Part shown: positions 37,313 to 49,600 of the stretch, one piece after another
Layout of the letters: every line of letters starts with the position of its first letter
Position numbering within the stretch: position 1 is the stretch's first letter
NCBI RefSeq assembly: GCF_963678975.1
Contig: NC_089281.1
Span: 30,597,187-30,661,186 of the forward strand
DNA from: Dysidea avara
Lineage: Eukaryota > Porifera > Demospongiae > Dictyoceratida > Dysideidae
Direction: 5' to 3'
DNA length: 64,000 nucleotides
Notes under the pieces: model-generated
The model's database searches: none
What the model saw: the letters and a program-made list of their open reading frames with translations, nothing else
Told to the model about the DNA's origin: nothing
Program-made: the position numbers and the translations under genes

Positions 37313-37976
37313 TAGGTAGTTGGAAAAGGCGGTTACGATTGGACGCGGACACCGACATTTTCAAAAAGCACTTTTACATTTATATAATAGTTATTTTTCA
37401 TACCTAACGTTGTTTTTACAGCAGTCTTTGCTTCCAGACCCGGGCGTCGATCTTGTCATAGCGCTTATCCATTTATAAGTGCACGTGTGAAGGACTAGAC
37501 CAGCACTCCACAGAATGCCAAAGACCATATAGTGTTGTACACATGCTCTAAAGTCTAATACAGAGTTGTATAATTGTAGAGATTAGCTTGTAAGCCCCAT
37601 GCAACTTAGCTTAGCAGGCCAAATCCACAATCTTATGCCTTTTAGTGTAAGGTGCAGGCGTTTATACCAAATGTTGAGGGTTCAAGGACCTGGCCTACGA
37701 GATTAGGTTGGGACATGCCAGCTTAATCTCTATGACACTGAATTAGATTTCTAGAGCATGTGTACAACACTATATGGTCTTTAGAGTGCTAGTCCATCGT
37801 TCGCACATACGCTTATACATGGATAAGTGCTATGACAAGATTGACTCCTGGGTCTGGAAATGAATGCTGCTATAAAAACAACATTAGGTATTAAAAATAA
37901 CTGTTTTAATGTAAAAGTGTATTTTAAAAATATCTGTGTCCACGTCCGTGTCCGTGTCCACCTTTTCCAACTACCT
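37313..37976. mobile_element. Long-TIR element with 8-bp TSD
   Basis: The ends TAGGTAGTTGGAAAAGG and CCTTTTCCAACTACCT lie in inverted arms of about 240 bases, containing GGACGCGGACACCG and CATATAGTGTTGTACACATG blocks. An exact 8-bp duplication GTGTATTA flanks the element at 37305-37312 and 37977-37984. The 8-bp duplication suggests hAT mobilisation. There is no transposase. Confidence 0.85.
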
Positions 37977-38270
37977 GTGTATTACTGGCATTGTAGGCTG
38001 CAGGTTAAATTCCATCCACAGGCACAAGTTTTTTTATTATTATTTTTATTTTTGTAACACCTTTTTAGTGCATATTTTTCTAACTTGACTTTTTTTGCTA
38101 ATAGTAAGTTCATAGCACCTGTTGGAAAAGTATACAGTAACACATTTGATAGGTATAGGGCAGGCAAAGGCAGGCCAATTAGATACATGTCCACAAGTCT
38201 TGTGTGAATGAGATAGAATTAGATTCATGTAAAAAAATTGAAAACAATATGACCATACATGCTACACTTA

Positions 38271-38755
38271 CAGGGCCGCCCAGAAAAATTAAGGGGCCCA
38301 GGGCAAAGAGTTAAAGTGGGGCCCCAGAGGCAAGGAGGTTTCCATTCTGAATCACAAATTCACCCAAGAATACAAAAAAAAAGAAAAACATGCTCACAAT
38401 GACAATAGCTATCCCTCACCAACCATATCTCCTTATTTATTAGCTGCTACATTGTGCTCCTCTCAAGAATACTGTGACTGCTCTATTAGAGTATCTAAAT
38501 CTGACTGCTCTATTAATCAGGTATTCAACCGAGGCCCGAGGCAAAATGCCCCAGTTGGTACCCCCCCCCCCCCCTCTGTGGGTGGCCCTGTACACTTAGG
38601 ATATGATCTTACATTGTGCTTCTCTCAAGAATACTGTGACTGCTCTATTAGAGTATCTAAATCTGACTGCTCTATTAATCAGGTATTCAACCGGGGCCCG
38701 AGGCAAAATGCCCCAGTTGGTACCCCCCCCCCCCCCCCCTCTGTGGGTGGCCCTG
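38271..38755. mobile_element. CAGGGCCGCC MITE with tandemly duplicated 3' half
   Basis: The left end CAGGGCCGCCCAGAAAAATT and right end GGGTGGCCCTG are inverted repeats. The flanks TACACTTA (38263-38270) and TACACTTA (38591-38598, again at 38756-38763) give an 8-bp duplication. The segment 38441-38598 is repeated as about 38608-38763, including a poly-C run and the TGACTGCTCTATTAGAGTATC motif. The 108-codon frame across the duplication is not a gene. Confidence 0.82.
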
Positions 38756-38779
38756 TACACTTAGGATATGATCTGTAAT

Positions 38780-39510
38780 GCTTCATTCTCAATACATTGA
38801 ATGTAGTTAATGTGGAATCTGAAATGGTCCTGCAGATAGGGCAGGTACCAATGCATACTTAGGGTTAGGATTATTTGATTGGGATCCAGATGGGTGACCG
38901 TCTCTAAAAAAATTGAGCCATTTGTGACCACTTAAGGTGGCACTGAAGTAATCAATGAAGTCTTACAAGGCTAATGGAACATCATGTTTGTGGCCATGCG
39001 CCAAAACATGGAAAACTATAAAACAAAGCGAAATGCTTTGAAATATTGAAAGAACCAGCGAGGGGCTAATAAGTGGGCTAGTTGTGGCCAAAAAGCTAGT
39101 TGTAAATGGTGATTTAGCTAGTTTTAAAAGTCAGACTAAATAGCAAGCTGCACCACAGAAAAGAATAAAGTCAAAAATTACATACATGTGCTGTGCATGT
39201 TTACAGAAATAGTACCTCAAGATCCAGTCTTGAGATTGTCATTTTCAAAATTTTCCACTTGTGGTCCACTAAAATTGCAACTTATAGTTATGGTCATTTT
39301 CCCAGTCCACTATTGATATAAAATAATTGCCTTAAAATCTTACAAAACAATGCCGTACGGAGGGAAACTTTGGCACCGTAAAAATTTGGCGAATGACCAT
39401 GAATTTGCCAAATTTTCCCCATCCAAATATTTTGCTGGTGAAGAAAATAGCAAACCAAGCCTCGAACTAATCAATTTTCTACTCGACCAAGGGCTACTGG
39501 ACCAGGCATA
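38780..39510. other. Intergenic, no gene recognised
   Basis: AT-rich intergenic DNA. A GTGACCACTTAAGGTGG word near 38925 recalls the GTGACCATT-rich repeats at 41520-41650 and 46680-46810. Confidence 0.4.
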
Positions 39511-40862
39511 ATGCTAGAGTTAAGCCTGCCTCGACTACCTCATCCAATTTTATACATATCCAAGTCTGACCTACCCATATGTGTGATGGCCACATGTGGT
39601 CGCAGGTTACACCTGGTCCGATCTCTGCCAACATCAACTAAAATGCACTGGTATGTTACAACCAAACACATACACAAATGTGACTTGCATGTAATTGCAG
39701 GTCGATCACTTCAGCTACTGGTGCAGTGGCACCAATGCTTGCCAACATCAACTACAATGCAGCAGTACTTACAGTTCAACACATACACAAGTGTGACACG
39801 TGTTCCCACGTTACATCAACTCTTCTTGGTCCGATTTCTGCCAACATCAACTACAATGCAGCGGTATGTTACAACCAAATACATACACGAGTTAATTGCA
39901 GGTCACATCAACTTCTCCTGGTAGTGTCTACCACCTCAAACAACAGTGGAGTGGTGAGTTAAGACTATCTGACCTACACGTAAGTGTGATGGCCACATGT
40001 GGTCACAGGTCACTTCAGCTACTCCCACACCAATCTCTGCAACCATTAACTACAGTGAATGGTATGCTGTAACTCAACACATACACAAGTCTGACTTACG
40101 TGTAGTCCCAGGTTACATCAGCTATACTCCTGCTCCAATCACACCAATCTCTTCATCTATCAACCACAATGAAATGGTAAGTTACAATTATGTGCATACA
40201 CACATCTGTGTAACTTTGTATTATACATTTTCATATAGTCAGCTGCCTTTGACTATGATGGTTTCCAAATGTACTTGAAAGCATCACGTTCAAAGAATAA
40301 AGACACTGCAAAATCTACAGCAAGAGACATCCATCATTTTATGGGGAAGCCTGTGGTGATACACATGGTAAAATGAACTTGCTTAATTTACCCATGCTTG
40401 AGAAATTCATGGAGAAAATGCCGGAGAAACTAATATACAAACCATCCACTATTGTGAAAAAATCAGACAGCTACAATTGGCCATTAAGTACATTATCAGG
40501 GACACTGATGACCAGCAGATATCTTTCGAGTAATTGATACTCTGGACAAATGGAAAAGTGGGCTGGGAAATGGCGTGAGTATACAGAAAAAGGAGCATGC
40601 CGTGAAAGTGTGACATATTCTGCATAAAATTCAGGATCCCAATGAATTTTTGGAGCATCCAATGGTATGTCTATACTTCACATTTGGGTTCACAGCTAAT
40701 AATGATGTATGTTGTGTAGGTAAAGGAGAGACTGCCTAAAACCTTCACTGATGTCACAAATGGAACCCTGACGAAAACCTCAGTCAGAGTCATCACCGCA
40801 TATGCAGCGGCAGCAGCTGTACTATATGGTAATGGACAGCGATCTGGGATAATCCACAATTA
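39511..40862 (+). pseudogene. Tyrosine-recombinase-like gene, + strand copy, truncated
   Basis: Six short exon-like units lie at about 39606-39650, 39701, 39815, 39902, 40007 and 40112. Each has a CAG acceptor, a stretch encoding TSTP-ISANINYN-like text, and a GTATGT/GTGAGT/GTAAGT donor. The core-binding exon follows (from about 40248: FDYDGFQMYLKASRSKNKDT, later EFLEHPM), broken by stops near 40375 and 40530. An intron ends at TGTGTAG near 40720. The next exon has VKERLPK, ITAYAAAA and YGNGQRSG, where the recombinase Arg sits, then stops at 40862. The rest of the catalytic domain is missing. The order and intron position match the recombinase part of the gene at 53633-57055. Confidence 0.75.
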
Positions 40863-41091
40863 GACAATAGAAGAATTTAACATGCATGAAGAAGGGTTAA
40901 CATGCGCTAACATCACTTTGTAAATAACTTGAACCTCCCCCCTCTTTTTGCACTTTGTAAGTAACTTGAACTTTTTTTGCACAACACATGTACTAGACTA
41001 TCTCTCACAATGTATAAATAATTCTCTCACCATGATAAATAACAATAACTTGACATATAACCGGTTAATGGTAATAATCAATCCACACAAA

Positions 41092-41505
41092 AACAGCCAA
41101 GCTCTGAAAAAATGGTGCGGCCTTAAAAAGCCTGGGTGAAAAAGTTGTGAAATCAGGTGGCGGCCAAGAAATGGCTGCAATGATATTAATGCTAAAAAAG
41201 TTTAATAATGGCTGTGTGCATTGTTAAAATTTATTAGCATTAACATCATTGCAACCATTTCTTGGCCGCCACCTTTGATTTCACAACTGGTGCGGCCTTA
41301 AAAAGCCTGGGTGAAAAAAGTTGTGAAATCAGGTGGCGGCCAAGAAATGGCTGCAATGATATTAATGCTAAAAAAATTTAATAATGGCTGTGTGCATTGT
41401 TAAAATTTATTAGCATTAACATCATTGCAACCATTTCTTGGCCGCCACCTTTGATTTCACAACTTTTTTCACCCAGGCTTTTTAAGGCCGCACCATTTTT
41501 TCACG
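41092..41505. mobile_element. Two tandem foldback elements (GCGGCC...AAGAAATGGCTG family)
   Basis: Sequence 41092-41290 folds back on itself: the left arm contains GGTGCGGCCTTAAAAAGCCT and GGCGGCCAAGAAATGGCTGC, the right arm the complements. The unit is then repeated almost exactly at 41288-41505, giving arms in the order left, right, left, right. The loop holds TTTAATAATGGCTGTGTGCA. A partial copy lies at 10540-10660. There is no coding sequence. Confidence 0.88.
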
Positions 41506-42143
41506 TTAGGGCCCCGGACACGTGACCATCCTAAAACAAATCTAACCATTTTGTGACCACTAACTACATTAGATGTGACCATTGCGACCATTGAGAAAGT
41601 ATTTGCGACTATTTTTGACCATTCCAAGGATACTTAGCCAGTTGCGACCATTAGCTTTACTAGTGTAGGCTACATCTTAATATCTATTGTGAGTCAACTT
41701 AGGTACAATTTTGGTAATATCTTAGCTACATTTCTGGAATTACTTGATCATAATCGTTATTTCTGAAAACAATTTCTGAATTAGAATATGATATGCTAAG
41801 CATAGATTTGTGTTAATCTGAACACTTAATGATTCATTAAATGTGCTAACCATTGTCTTGCATGTAGCCATATAGGTATAGGCTACTTTTACTGTTCATT
41901 GTTAGTAAATTTTATGTATTGTTCTAACAATTTCTGTGAAATCCTAGCTACATTACATGATAGTAAATGCCATTAGAAAAATCAAATACTGCATGTCAAT
42001 ATGAGTGAAGTGAATTCTACGTACATCCTAAAGTATTATATGCACTGTATGTGACTGCAGGGTCTGCAAATCAGGCTACGTGGGCACATAATTTTTCAAA
42101 CTTCCTTGACTCATACAAATCTGCCGTGGAAATTAATCATTTT

Positions 42144-42776
42144 TGACCCAGTCTGGGAAAACCGGGCTTATTGCCTATTTAAAAGTATTGAGAAACGCCA
42201 GTTTTAAGTATTTAGTGTGTTGTAGCTTGCCAATGGTTGAAGCTATGTGTACCAAACTTTCACACGTTCTACACCATTTCCTTACCTTCCAGAGCATCCA
42301 CTGATCAAGTAGCCAACAACTAAGTTTCCCGCCATTTTAGATAGTTTTTAAACCGAGGTTGACTATCAGGCGAGCTGCAAATTGGGTGGGAGGTGGGGGC
42401 CCTGGAAGGCGGGAAAGATGGTGTTCAAAAATTGAAAAGGAAGGCCAAGGGATGAATTAGGCCACGTTTTGGGCCATTGAGGTCTCAAAACTGGCTAAAA
42501 TGAAAGGAAATTCACAGCAGAGGTACTTATTCAACGTCACAGAGCTGTACAGCCACATACAGTCATCCCCAGGCTGACCAGAGCTCCATTGAGGCCCCAC
42601 ACCACATGTACGGATCGCCACTGGGCTTGGGAAAAGCAGCCAGCAAAACCAGACCACTAAAGTCTAGCTGATTTTTATTGTGGAATTAGATAGTTTATTC
42701 ATGTAGCTTTGTGTCCTGGGTGAAAAATCAAATCTGCTGACATGGGCGATAAGGCCGGTTTTCTCAGACTGGGTCA
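42144..42776. mobile_element. TIR element TGACCCAGTCTG
   Basis: The left end TGACCCAGTCTGGGAAAACC and right end GGTTTTCTCAGACTGGGTCA are inverted repeats, extended by GGGCTTATTGCC/GGCGATAAGGCC. The flanks share CATTT, a possible 5-bp duplication. The interior is 0.6 kb and relatively GC-rich, without a recognisable protein. It is missing from the paralogous block B. Confidence 0.75.
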
Positions 42777-43246
42777 CATTTGAACTTAATAATTTTATTC
42801 TTTGTTGGTTATAACATATTGGTCAATCACCCAGCTATATGCTAACAATAGGTGTATGTTGTATTAGAGTATTGCATGAATTAAGCTTTTAAGAACATTC
42901 AAGCCGAACACTTTAAAAGTTATTGTGTTGTAATGTGCATGATATGCATTGTATTGAAGGTCTCACACAATCTAGACTACATTTAACTTTCTAGATTGAT
43001 AAATTAACCATACATGCCCAGCCTTTTGTACATAATGCTACATGTAATCTTTTTTTTTTAGTACAGAACAATTGATTCAGCAGACAATATTATAATGAGT
43101 GCTGTAAACATGAACATAGAATTGCTACATAGATTTTCTCAATTGTCTCCATTTGTCCAGAACATCTTTTCCAGTTTGATTCATTTTATGGTTCTTGGCA
43201 ATCTCTCTACACACCATTAAACCTGGTGGACTATTGCTTAATGGCC

Positions 43247-43583
43247 CACTGTGAAAAAGGTGGGATATAAGATGGTATTTCCAGTGGCTTATTGAATACA
43301 AATAAGCCTTAATATAAATTCTGTATTATACTCATGTTATACTTTAGTATAATCCATACTATACTATTACATATATGGTTTCAGTTTATTTACCACATTA
43401 CCTGAAATAGCTTATATCTAGTATAATGTCCACGCTATACCATCACATATATGGTTTCAGTATGTTTAACACAGTAACTAAAGCCTTACATGTGATTGTT
43501 AGTATAATACAGATTATATCAAGCTTTTTTGTATTCAATAAGCCACTGGAAATACCATCTTATATCCCTCATTTTTCACAGTG
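43247..43583. mobile_element. CACTG-TIR MITE 1, 3-bp TSD
   Basis: The ends CACTGTGAAAAA and TTTTTCACAGTG are inverted. The inversion extends through GGGATATAAGATGGTATTTC and GGCTTATTGAATACAAA. The flanks GCC/GCC (43244-43246 and 43584-43586) form a 3-bp duplication, and the empty site is visible in block B (GTGGCCACTC near 47910). CAC-starting TIRs with a 3-bp TSD fit the EnSpm/CACTA group. Confidence 0.85.
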
Positions 43584-44112
43584 GCCATTCTTTAAGCAAT
43601 GCTGCGATGTGTTGTGTAGACCATTTTCGTATTTCAGAAAGATTTTGTAGAGCTTGACGAGCCAGCAGTGAATCATTTGTGTTGCTAAACTGGTAATATT
43701 GCCTACTTGTTTCTGTACTGTGGCAAAGGTGTCTTGCTACTCTTCTTAAATCTGCATCATTCAGCTCCCTTGCAGCATCTGTAGCTACCAATATTCTGTA
43801 GTCTTTTGGCCTGGGAGGTTTTAAACGTCCCACAGATAGAGCCTCCTTCATCCTACGATACACTTGTGTATAAAGAGAGCCATTGGTTGTTAGGAAAAAT
43901 CTGTTTGAATTAGAAAAGTCGAAAGTCCTTATCTTCTGCCAAACTTTGTTGTAATAGTCAACCAACAACTGTTCAGTGTCACAAGTCACTACTAGATGTG
44001 CAATCCCTTGAGGTCCAGTCTTATGGTGCAGGCAATTTATCACCACTTCATCACTGTCATGATCACATGGTTGGCATTGGTTGAATTCTACAATCCTCAA
44101 ATTTGTAACAAC

Positions 44113-44424
44113 CACTGTGAAAAAAAGAGGGATATAAGATGGTATTTCCAGTGGCTTATTGAATACAAAAAAGCTTGGTATAACCTGTATTATACTAACA
44201 ATCCCACGTAAGGCTTTAGTTAATGTGTTAAACATACTGAAACCATATATGTGATGGTATAGTGTGGGAATTATATAAGATATAAGCTATTTCAAGTATT
44301 GTGGTAGTATAGTATGCATTATACTAAAGTATAAGATGAGTATAATATAGGATTTATATCAAGGCTTATTTGTATTCAATAAGCCACTGGAAATACCATA
44401 TTATATCCCACCTTTTTCACAGTG
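44113..44424. mobile_element. CACTG-TIR MITE 2, 3-bp TSD
   Basis: Same family and ends as the element at 43247-43583. The flanks AAC (44110-44112) and AGC (44425-44427) fit a 3-bp duplication with one change. Block B has the uninterrupted sequence TTGTAACAACTCCAGACC near 48430. It interrupts the recombinase catalytic exon just after the QRSG motif. Confidence 0.85.
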
Positions 44425-45904
44425 AGCTCCAGACCTTTGTCCATTTCCATAGACTATGCATGCAACAGCATATGTAGTCAGAATTTTAGCAGCTGGTTTA
44501 ACTAATCCTTCACTCAATACTGTTCTTGCTTCTTGCACTTTATGTTGAACCTGTGGATGCATAAAAATGATTTGATCAGCTGTTACCATGATCACTGTTT
44601 TACTCCATACCTTTTTTGTTGTCTGAAAATTCCTGTGGATCTAACACTAATGGTAATTGTTCAGTGACTGAGAGAATGCTGTTATCGCTGTTGTTATCGC
44701 TGTAAAGCAATTGCTTTGGACAGAGAAAGGCACCACTGTGTCAATAACTCTAGCAATCTACTTCCTTTAATAAATAGTTCCTTATTTGTCATCATAGAAT
44801 CCTCAGCATAGATCACATACTTTATTGCCAGCTTCATGCGTCGTATTTTCTCTGATAAAGTGGTGGGTTTGTATCGCCTTTCAGGTAAGAGTTTTTGAAA
44901 AAACATTTCAAGATTTGATTTGTTAAATAATCAATCAATGTCACTATTAGATGTGGCTGGTGTTGCTTGAAAAAAGAGTTGGACATCACAGACAATAGCT
45001 TTTGAAGCATCTTTATTTCTGTTTCCTCCTGCAATATCCTCTAAATATCTTGAAAAGCCAGCAAAATTGAATTTATAATTTTGAAGCTGCACATTGTAGT
45101 CTTTCACCCCATGTATTAAGTCAACATTTGATGGATCTTTGCTTCCTATATCACTGTCAATACTAGAAGTATCACTATCTGCATCAGAAATACATTGATT
45201 GTCATCACTGTTTGATTCATCACTGCAAATGGAAGTGCTGTCATCACTTGACCATATGCTTGCTTGTATCCCAGTGCTTGCCTACATGATACAGTCACAA
45301 AGAGTGCACATCTATATATGATGACTATTCTTACTGTATCTGACATAATGTTCTAAGTGCTTGTGCTTGGACTAATGTTATTAGCATCATCTGTGCTGGC
45401 ATCACTTTCACTTGAGTCATCATATATGGATTGTATTGCAGCTAGAGCACCCTGTGCATGTGAGAGTATGTATTACAATTGGCCAGAGAAACACTTAATG
45501 CTATACCGAATGTTGTACTATTTTGTTGTCTTGGCTAATTTGTGCATTGGACGAAGTAGAAGTATCACTTGAGCTGCATAAAGGTGATATTTTATGCATC
45601 TCTGTCATGGATATATCTCCAGATATGGTTGTTCCATTAACCTAGCTATATTATGATCATTATAATGTTTGATATTAGTGACTATTAATGCACATATCTA
45701 TATACATGTGACATACTGTATGATAAGTAAACTGTATGTGTATTATATAATTATAATATAAAATATTATGCATGACTAGAAATTTATAGAATTTAACATA
45801 ATATCGCAAACATCACTCTCTCACTTTTGAATCATTTTCACTTTGAATGCATGACCAGTTTTCGATCCTACTTTGTTTGCTGGCTTTCTGTGACAGCAAA
45901 AGGT

Positions 45905-46340
45905 TTTGATTAGGGACCCGCCGATTATGCTCATAATTTTACCTATTATGCTATGCTGCACTGCTCAAAAATTCACCTATTATGCTTAAATTAATGCTCA
46001 ATATTTACCGATTATGCTCAATGTTCATGCCTTAGTTCATATGCTTTGCTACTAGTTTAACACTATATAGAAAAAAAAAATGAGTGGCTGGAACGCAAAT
46101 AATAAATTCTTGCTGCATGCCTGCATGTAAGAGACAAGATCGATATACTCTAATAGAACATTCAGTTTGATGATTGTTCTATTAGAGTTACTGACTGCTC
46201 TATTAGAGTATATCTATCTTATTTTGCAATTGTCATTTTCCCAGCAAGAGTTTACACTATCGTACAAATATTTAACCTATTATGCTGGCATTATGCTCAA
46301 TGCATTTAGGTACCTATTATGCTCAAAATTAGGGTTAGGT
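45905..46340. repeat. ACCTATTATGCT-rich element with CTCTATTAGAG hairpin
   Basis: The left part has GGGACCCGCCGATTATGCTC and repeated ACCTATTATGCT. The right part repeats CCTATTATGCT up to 46325. A hairpin formed by ACTCTAATAGAAC and GTTCTATTAGAGT lies at 46148-46190, followed by another TGACTGCTCTATTAGAGTAT. It sits between duplication blocks A and B. Confidence 0.6.
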
Positions 46341-46559
46341 TTAGGGTTACCAAACAGAGAGCTCCCTGGTGCAGAGCACCAGGGGACTCACAACACAATG
46401 GTGACTCAGGCATGGACTGTGTGCGCATACCTAAGCTCAAAGTGTTGGGTCAGAGACCTGCCTGTCTCGAGGGCTACAGTTTAAATATATTAGTGGTTGG
46501 TTGTCTGCTGTGGTGCTTTGAGGTGTGTGAATGCAAGTTGATCAGTGTGTAAGTACAGG

Positions 46560-46672
46560 TTAGTGGGTGTGTAGTTATGTTAGGTTAGGGGAGCGTAAGT
46601 GCTGGGGTAATACGCGTGTTGGTGGATTAGGGACAGCGAAAGTAGTGTTAGAGTTAGGGTTAGGGTCTGGGC
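46560..46672. repeat. Short degenerate telomere-like tract
   Basis: Scattered GTTAGG, TTAGGGG and GTTAGGGTTAGGG words occur next to the start of block B, and a few also at 46330-46350. There are only two or three perfect TTAGGG units, so this is a weak interstitial telomeric signal. Confidence 0.5.
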
Positions 46673-49600
46673 CCCGGACATGCGACCATTTAAAAAAAAT
46701 CAAACCATTTGCGACCATTAAATACGTTACAGGTGACCATTGCGACCATTTAGAAAGTATTTGCGACCATTTTTGACCATTCCAAGGATACTTAGCCAGT
46801 TGCGACCATTAGCTTTTAATAGTGTGTCCTTGCATATAGGCTACATCTCAATATCTATTGTGAGTCAACTTAGATACAATCAATTTTTTTTGCTACATTT
46901 CTGAAATTACTTATCAGACTGATCATTATATATATATATATTAAGCATAGGTTTGCACTCATTAAATGTGCTAACCATTGTCTTGCATGTAACCATAGCT
47001 ACTTTTTACTGTCTATTGTGAGTCAATTTTATGTACTGATCTAACAATTTCTGTGACATCCTAGCTACATGTCATGATAGTAGATGCCATTAGTAAATCA
47101 ATTGCATGTCATTAATAATCTTTAAGGGTGAAGTGGATTCTACATGCCAAAGTATTGCATTCACTGTATGTGACTGGGCCTGTAAAAACAGGGTATGTGG
47201 GCACATATTTTTTCAAACTTCCTTGACTCATAGTTTTTATACCAATCTACTATGACAATTAAATTGTTATCACTTAGTAAGCTTTTAATTGGCTTTGTGG
47301 TGCAAGTTAAGACCAAATACACTTCTGGACACTTCTGTAACATACATTACACTTATATCCATTAAAAATAAATATTACATTTGAATCACCTAGCTATATG
47401 CTAATGATAGGTGTATGTTGTATTAGGGTATTGCATGAGCTTTTAAGAATATTCAAGCTGAACTCTTAAAAAGTTATTGTGTTGGAATGTGCATGATCAC
47501 CATGACATATGTATTGTATTGAAGGGCTCTCACAATCTATACTATACATTTAGCTTTCTAGATTGATAAATTAACCATACATGCCCAGCGTTTTATACAT
47601 TTTTTTGTTTGTTTGTTTGTTTGTTTTAGTACAGGACAATGGACATCTCATGTATAGAGTGGAAACTTGCAGACAGTATAATTAGCCCAACTTAAACAAT
47701 TGTACTACTGCAAACAGCTCTCCAATTATAATAGTTTCAGCACACAATATTACATACAATGATTGCTGTGAACATGAATGTGGAATTGCTAAAGAGATTT
47801 TTGCAATTGTCTCCATTTGTCCAGAACATCCTTTCCAGTTCGATTCATTTTATAGTTCTTGGCAATCTCTCTACACACCATTAAACCTGGTGGACTATTG
47901 CTTAGTGGCCACTCTTTAAGCAACGCTGTGATGTGTTGTGTAGACCATTTTCGTCTTTCAGAAAGATTTTGTAGAGCTTGATGAGCCAGCAATGAATCAT
48001 TTGTGTTGCTAAACTGGTAATATCGCCTACTTGTTTCTGTACTGTGGCAAAGGTGTTTTGCTACTCTTCTTAAATCTGCATCATTCAGCTCCCTTGCAGC
48101 ATCTGTGGCTACCAAAATTCTGTAGTCTTTTGGCCTGGGAGGTTTTAAACGTCCTACAGATAGAGCCTCCTTCATTCTACGATACACTTGTGTATAAAGA
48201 GAGCCATTGGTTGTTAGGAAAAATCTGTTTGAATTAGAAAAGTTAAATGTCCTTATCTTCCGCCGAACTTTGTTGTAATAGTCAACCAACAACTGTTCAA
48301 TATCACGAGTCACTACTAGATGTGCAATCCCCTGAGGTCCAGTCTTATGGTGCAGGCAATTTATCACCACTTTATCAGTGTCATGATCACATGGTTGGCG
48401 TTGGTTGAATTCTACAATCCTCAAATTTGTAACAACTCCAGACCTTTGTCCATTTCCATAGACTACGCATGCAGCAGCATATGCAGTCAGAATTTTAGCA
48501 GCTGGTTTATCAAATCCTTCACCCAATACTGTTCTTGCTTCTTGCACGTTATGTTGAACCTGTAGAAGTATAAAAATGATTTGATCAGTTGTAACCATGA
48601 TCACTGTTTTACTCCATACCTTTCTATTTTCTAAGAATTCCTGTGGATCCAACACTAACGGTAATTGTTCAGTGATTGTGAGAGAATGCTGTTGTCGCTG
48701 TAATGCAATTGCTTTGGACAGAGAAAGGCACCACTGTGTCAATAACTCTAGCAATCTACTTCCTTTAATAAATAGCTCTTTATTTGTCATCATGGAATCC
48801 TCAGCATGGATCACATACTTTATTGCCAGCTTCATGCGTCATATTTTCTCTGATAAAGTGGTGGGTTTGTACTCCCTGTCAGATAAGAGTTTTTGAAAAA
48901 ACATTTCAAGATTTGATTTATTGAATAATCGATCAATGTCACTGTTAGATGTGGCTGGTGTTGCCTGAAAAAACATTTGGACATCACGGACAATAGCTTT
49001 TGAAGCGTCTTTATTTCTGTTTCCTCCTGCAATACCCTCTAAATATCTTGCAAAGCCAGTAAAATTGAATTTATAATTTTGAAGCTGCACATTGCAGTCT
49101 TTCACTCCATGTATTAAGTCAAAGTTTGATGGACCTTTGCTTCCTATATCATTGTCAATGATGGAAATATCACCACCTGCATCAGAAGTAAATTGATGAT
49201 TGTCATCACTGTTTGATTCATCACTGCAAATGGAAGTGCTGTCATCACTTGACCATATGCTTGTTTGTGTCCCAGTGCTTGCCTACATGATACAGTCACA
49301 AAGAGTACACATCTAAATACGATGACTATTCTTACTGTATCTGACATAATGCTCTCGGTGCTTGTGCTTGTGATCACAGGACTAATGTTATTAGCATCAT
49401 CTGTGCTGGCATCACTTTCATTTGAGTCATCATATATGGATTGTATTGCAGCTAAAGCATCCTGTGCAGGTGAGAATATTACAATTGGCCAGAGAAACAC
49501 TTAATACTATACCGAATATTGTACTATTCTTTTTTCTTGGCTACTTTGTGCATTGGATGATGTAGAAGTATCACTTGAGCTGCATAAAGGTGGTAATATT

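Larger units (their letters stand above)
43130..45346 (-). pseudogene. Tyrosine-recombinase-like gene, copy A, MITE-interrupted
   Basis: This is a paralogue of 47789-49500. On the minus strand it has acidic Ser/Asp-rich N-terminal text (45346-45150), a core-binding domain with stops (about 45075-44694), and an intron of about 60 bases at the conserved position. The catalytic exon has ITAYA-like text and YGNGQRSG (Arg), HHKTGPQG (Lys), DYRILVATDAAREL and HLCHSTETSRQYYQF (His and nucleophile Tyr). Two MITEs split the catalytic exon, one directly after QRSG (44113-44424) and one near the C-terminus (43247-43583). Stops in the core-binding part add to the damage. It is not functional. Confidence 0.82.
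41509..45900. repeat. Segmental duplication, copy A
   Basis: This block parallels 46672-49885 in order and orientation. Shared parts are GGGCCCCGGACA and GCGACCATT-rich sequence, a non-coding part with TAACCATACATGCCCAG, and a complete tyrosine-recombinase-like gene plus the end of an upstream domain. Copy A carries three later insertions that copy B lacks: 42144-42776, 43247-43583 and 44113-44424. Copy B therefore shows the empty target sites. Confidence 0.85.

Noticed and set aside
38452..38778. 108-codon frame with a repeated peptide
   Set aside because: It is a translation through the duplicated half of a MITE including poly-C runs.
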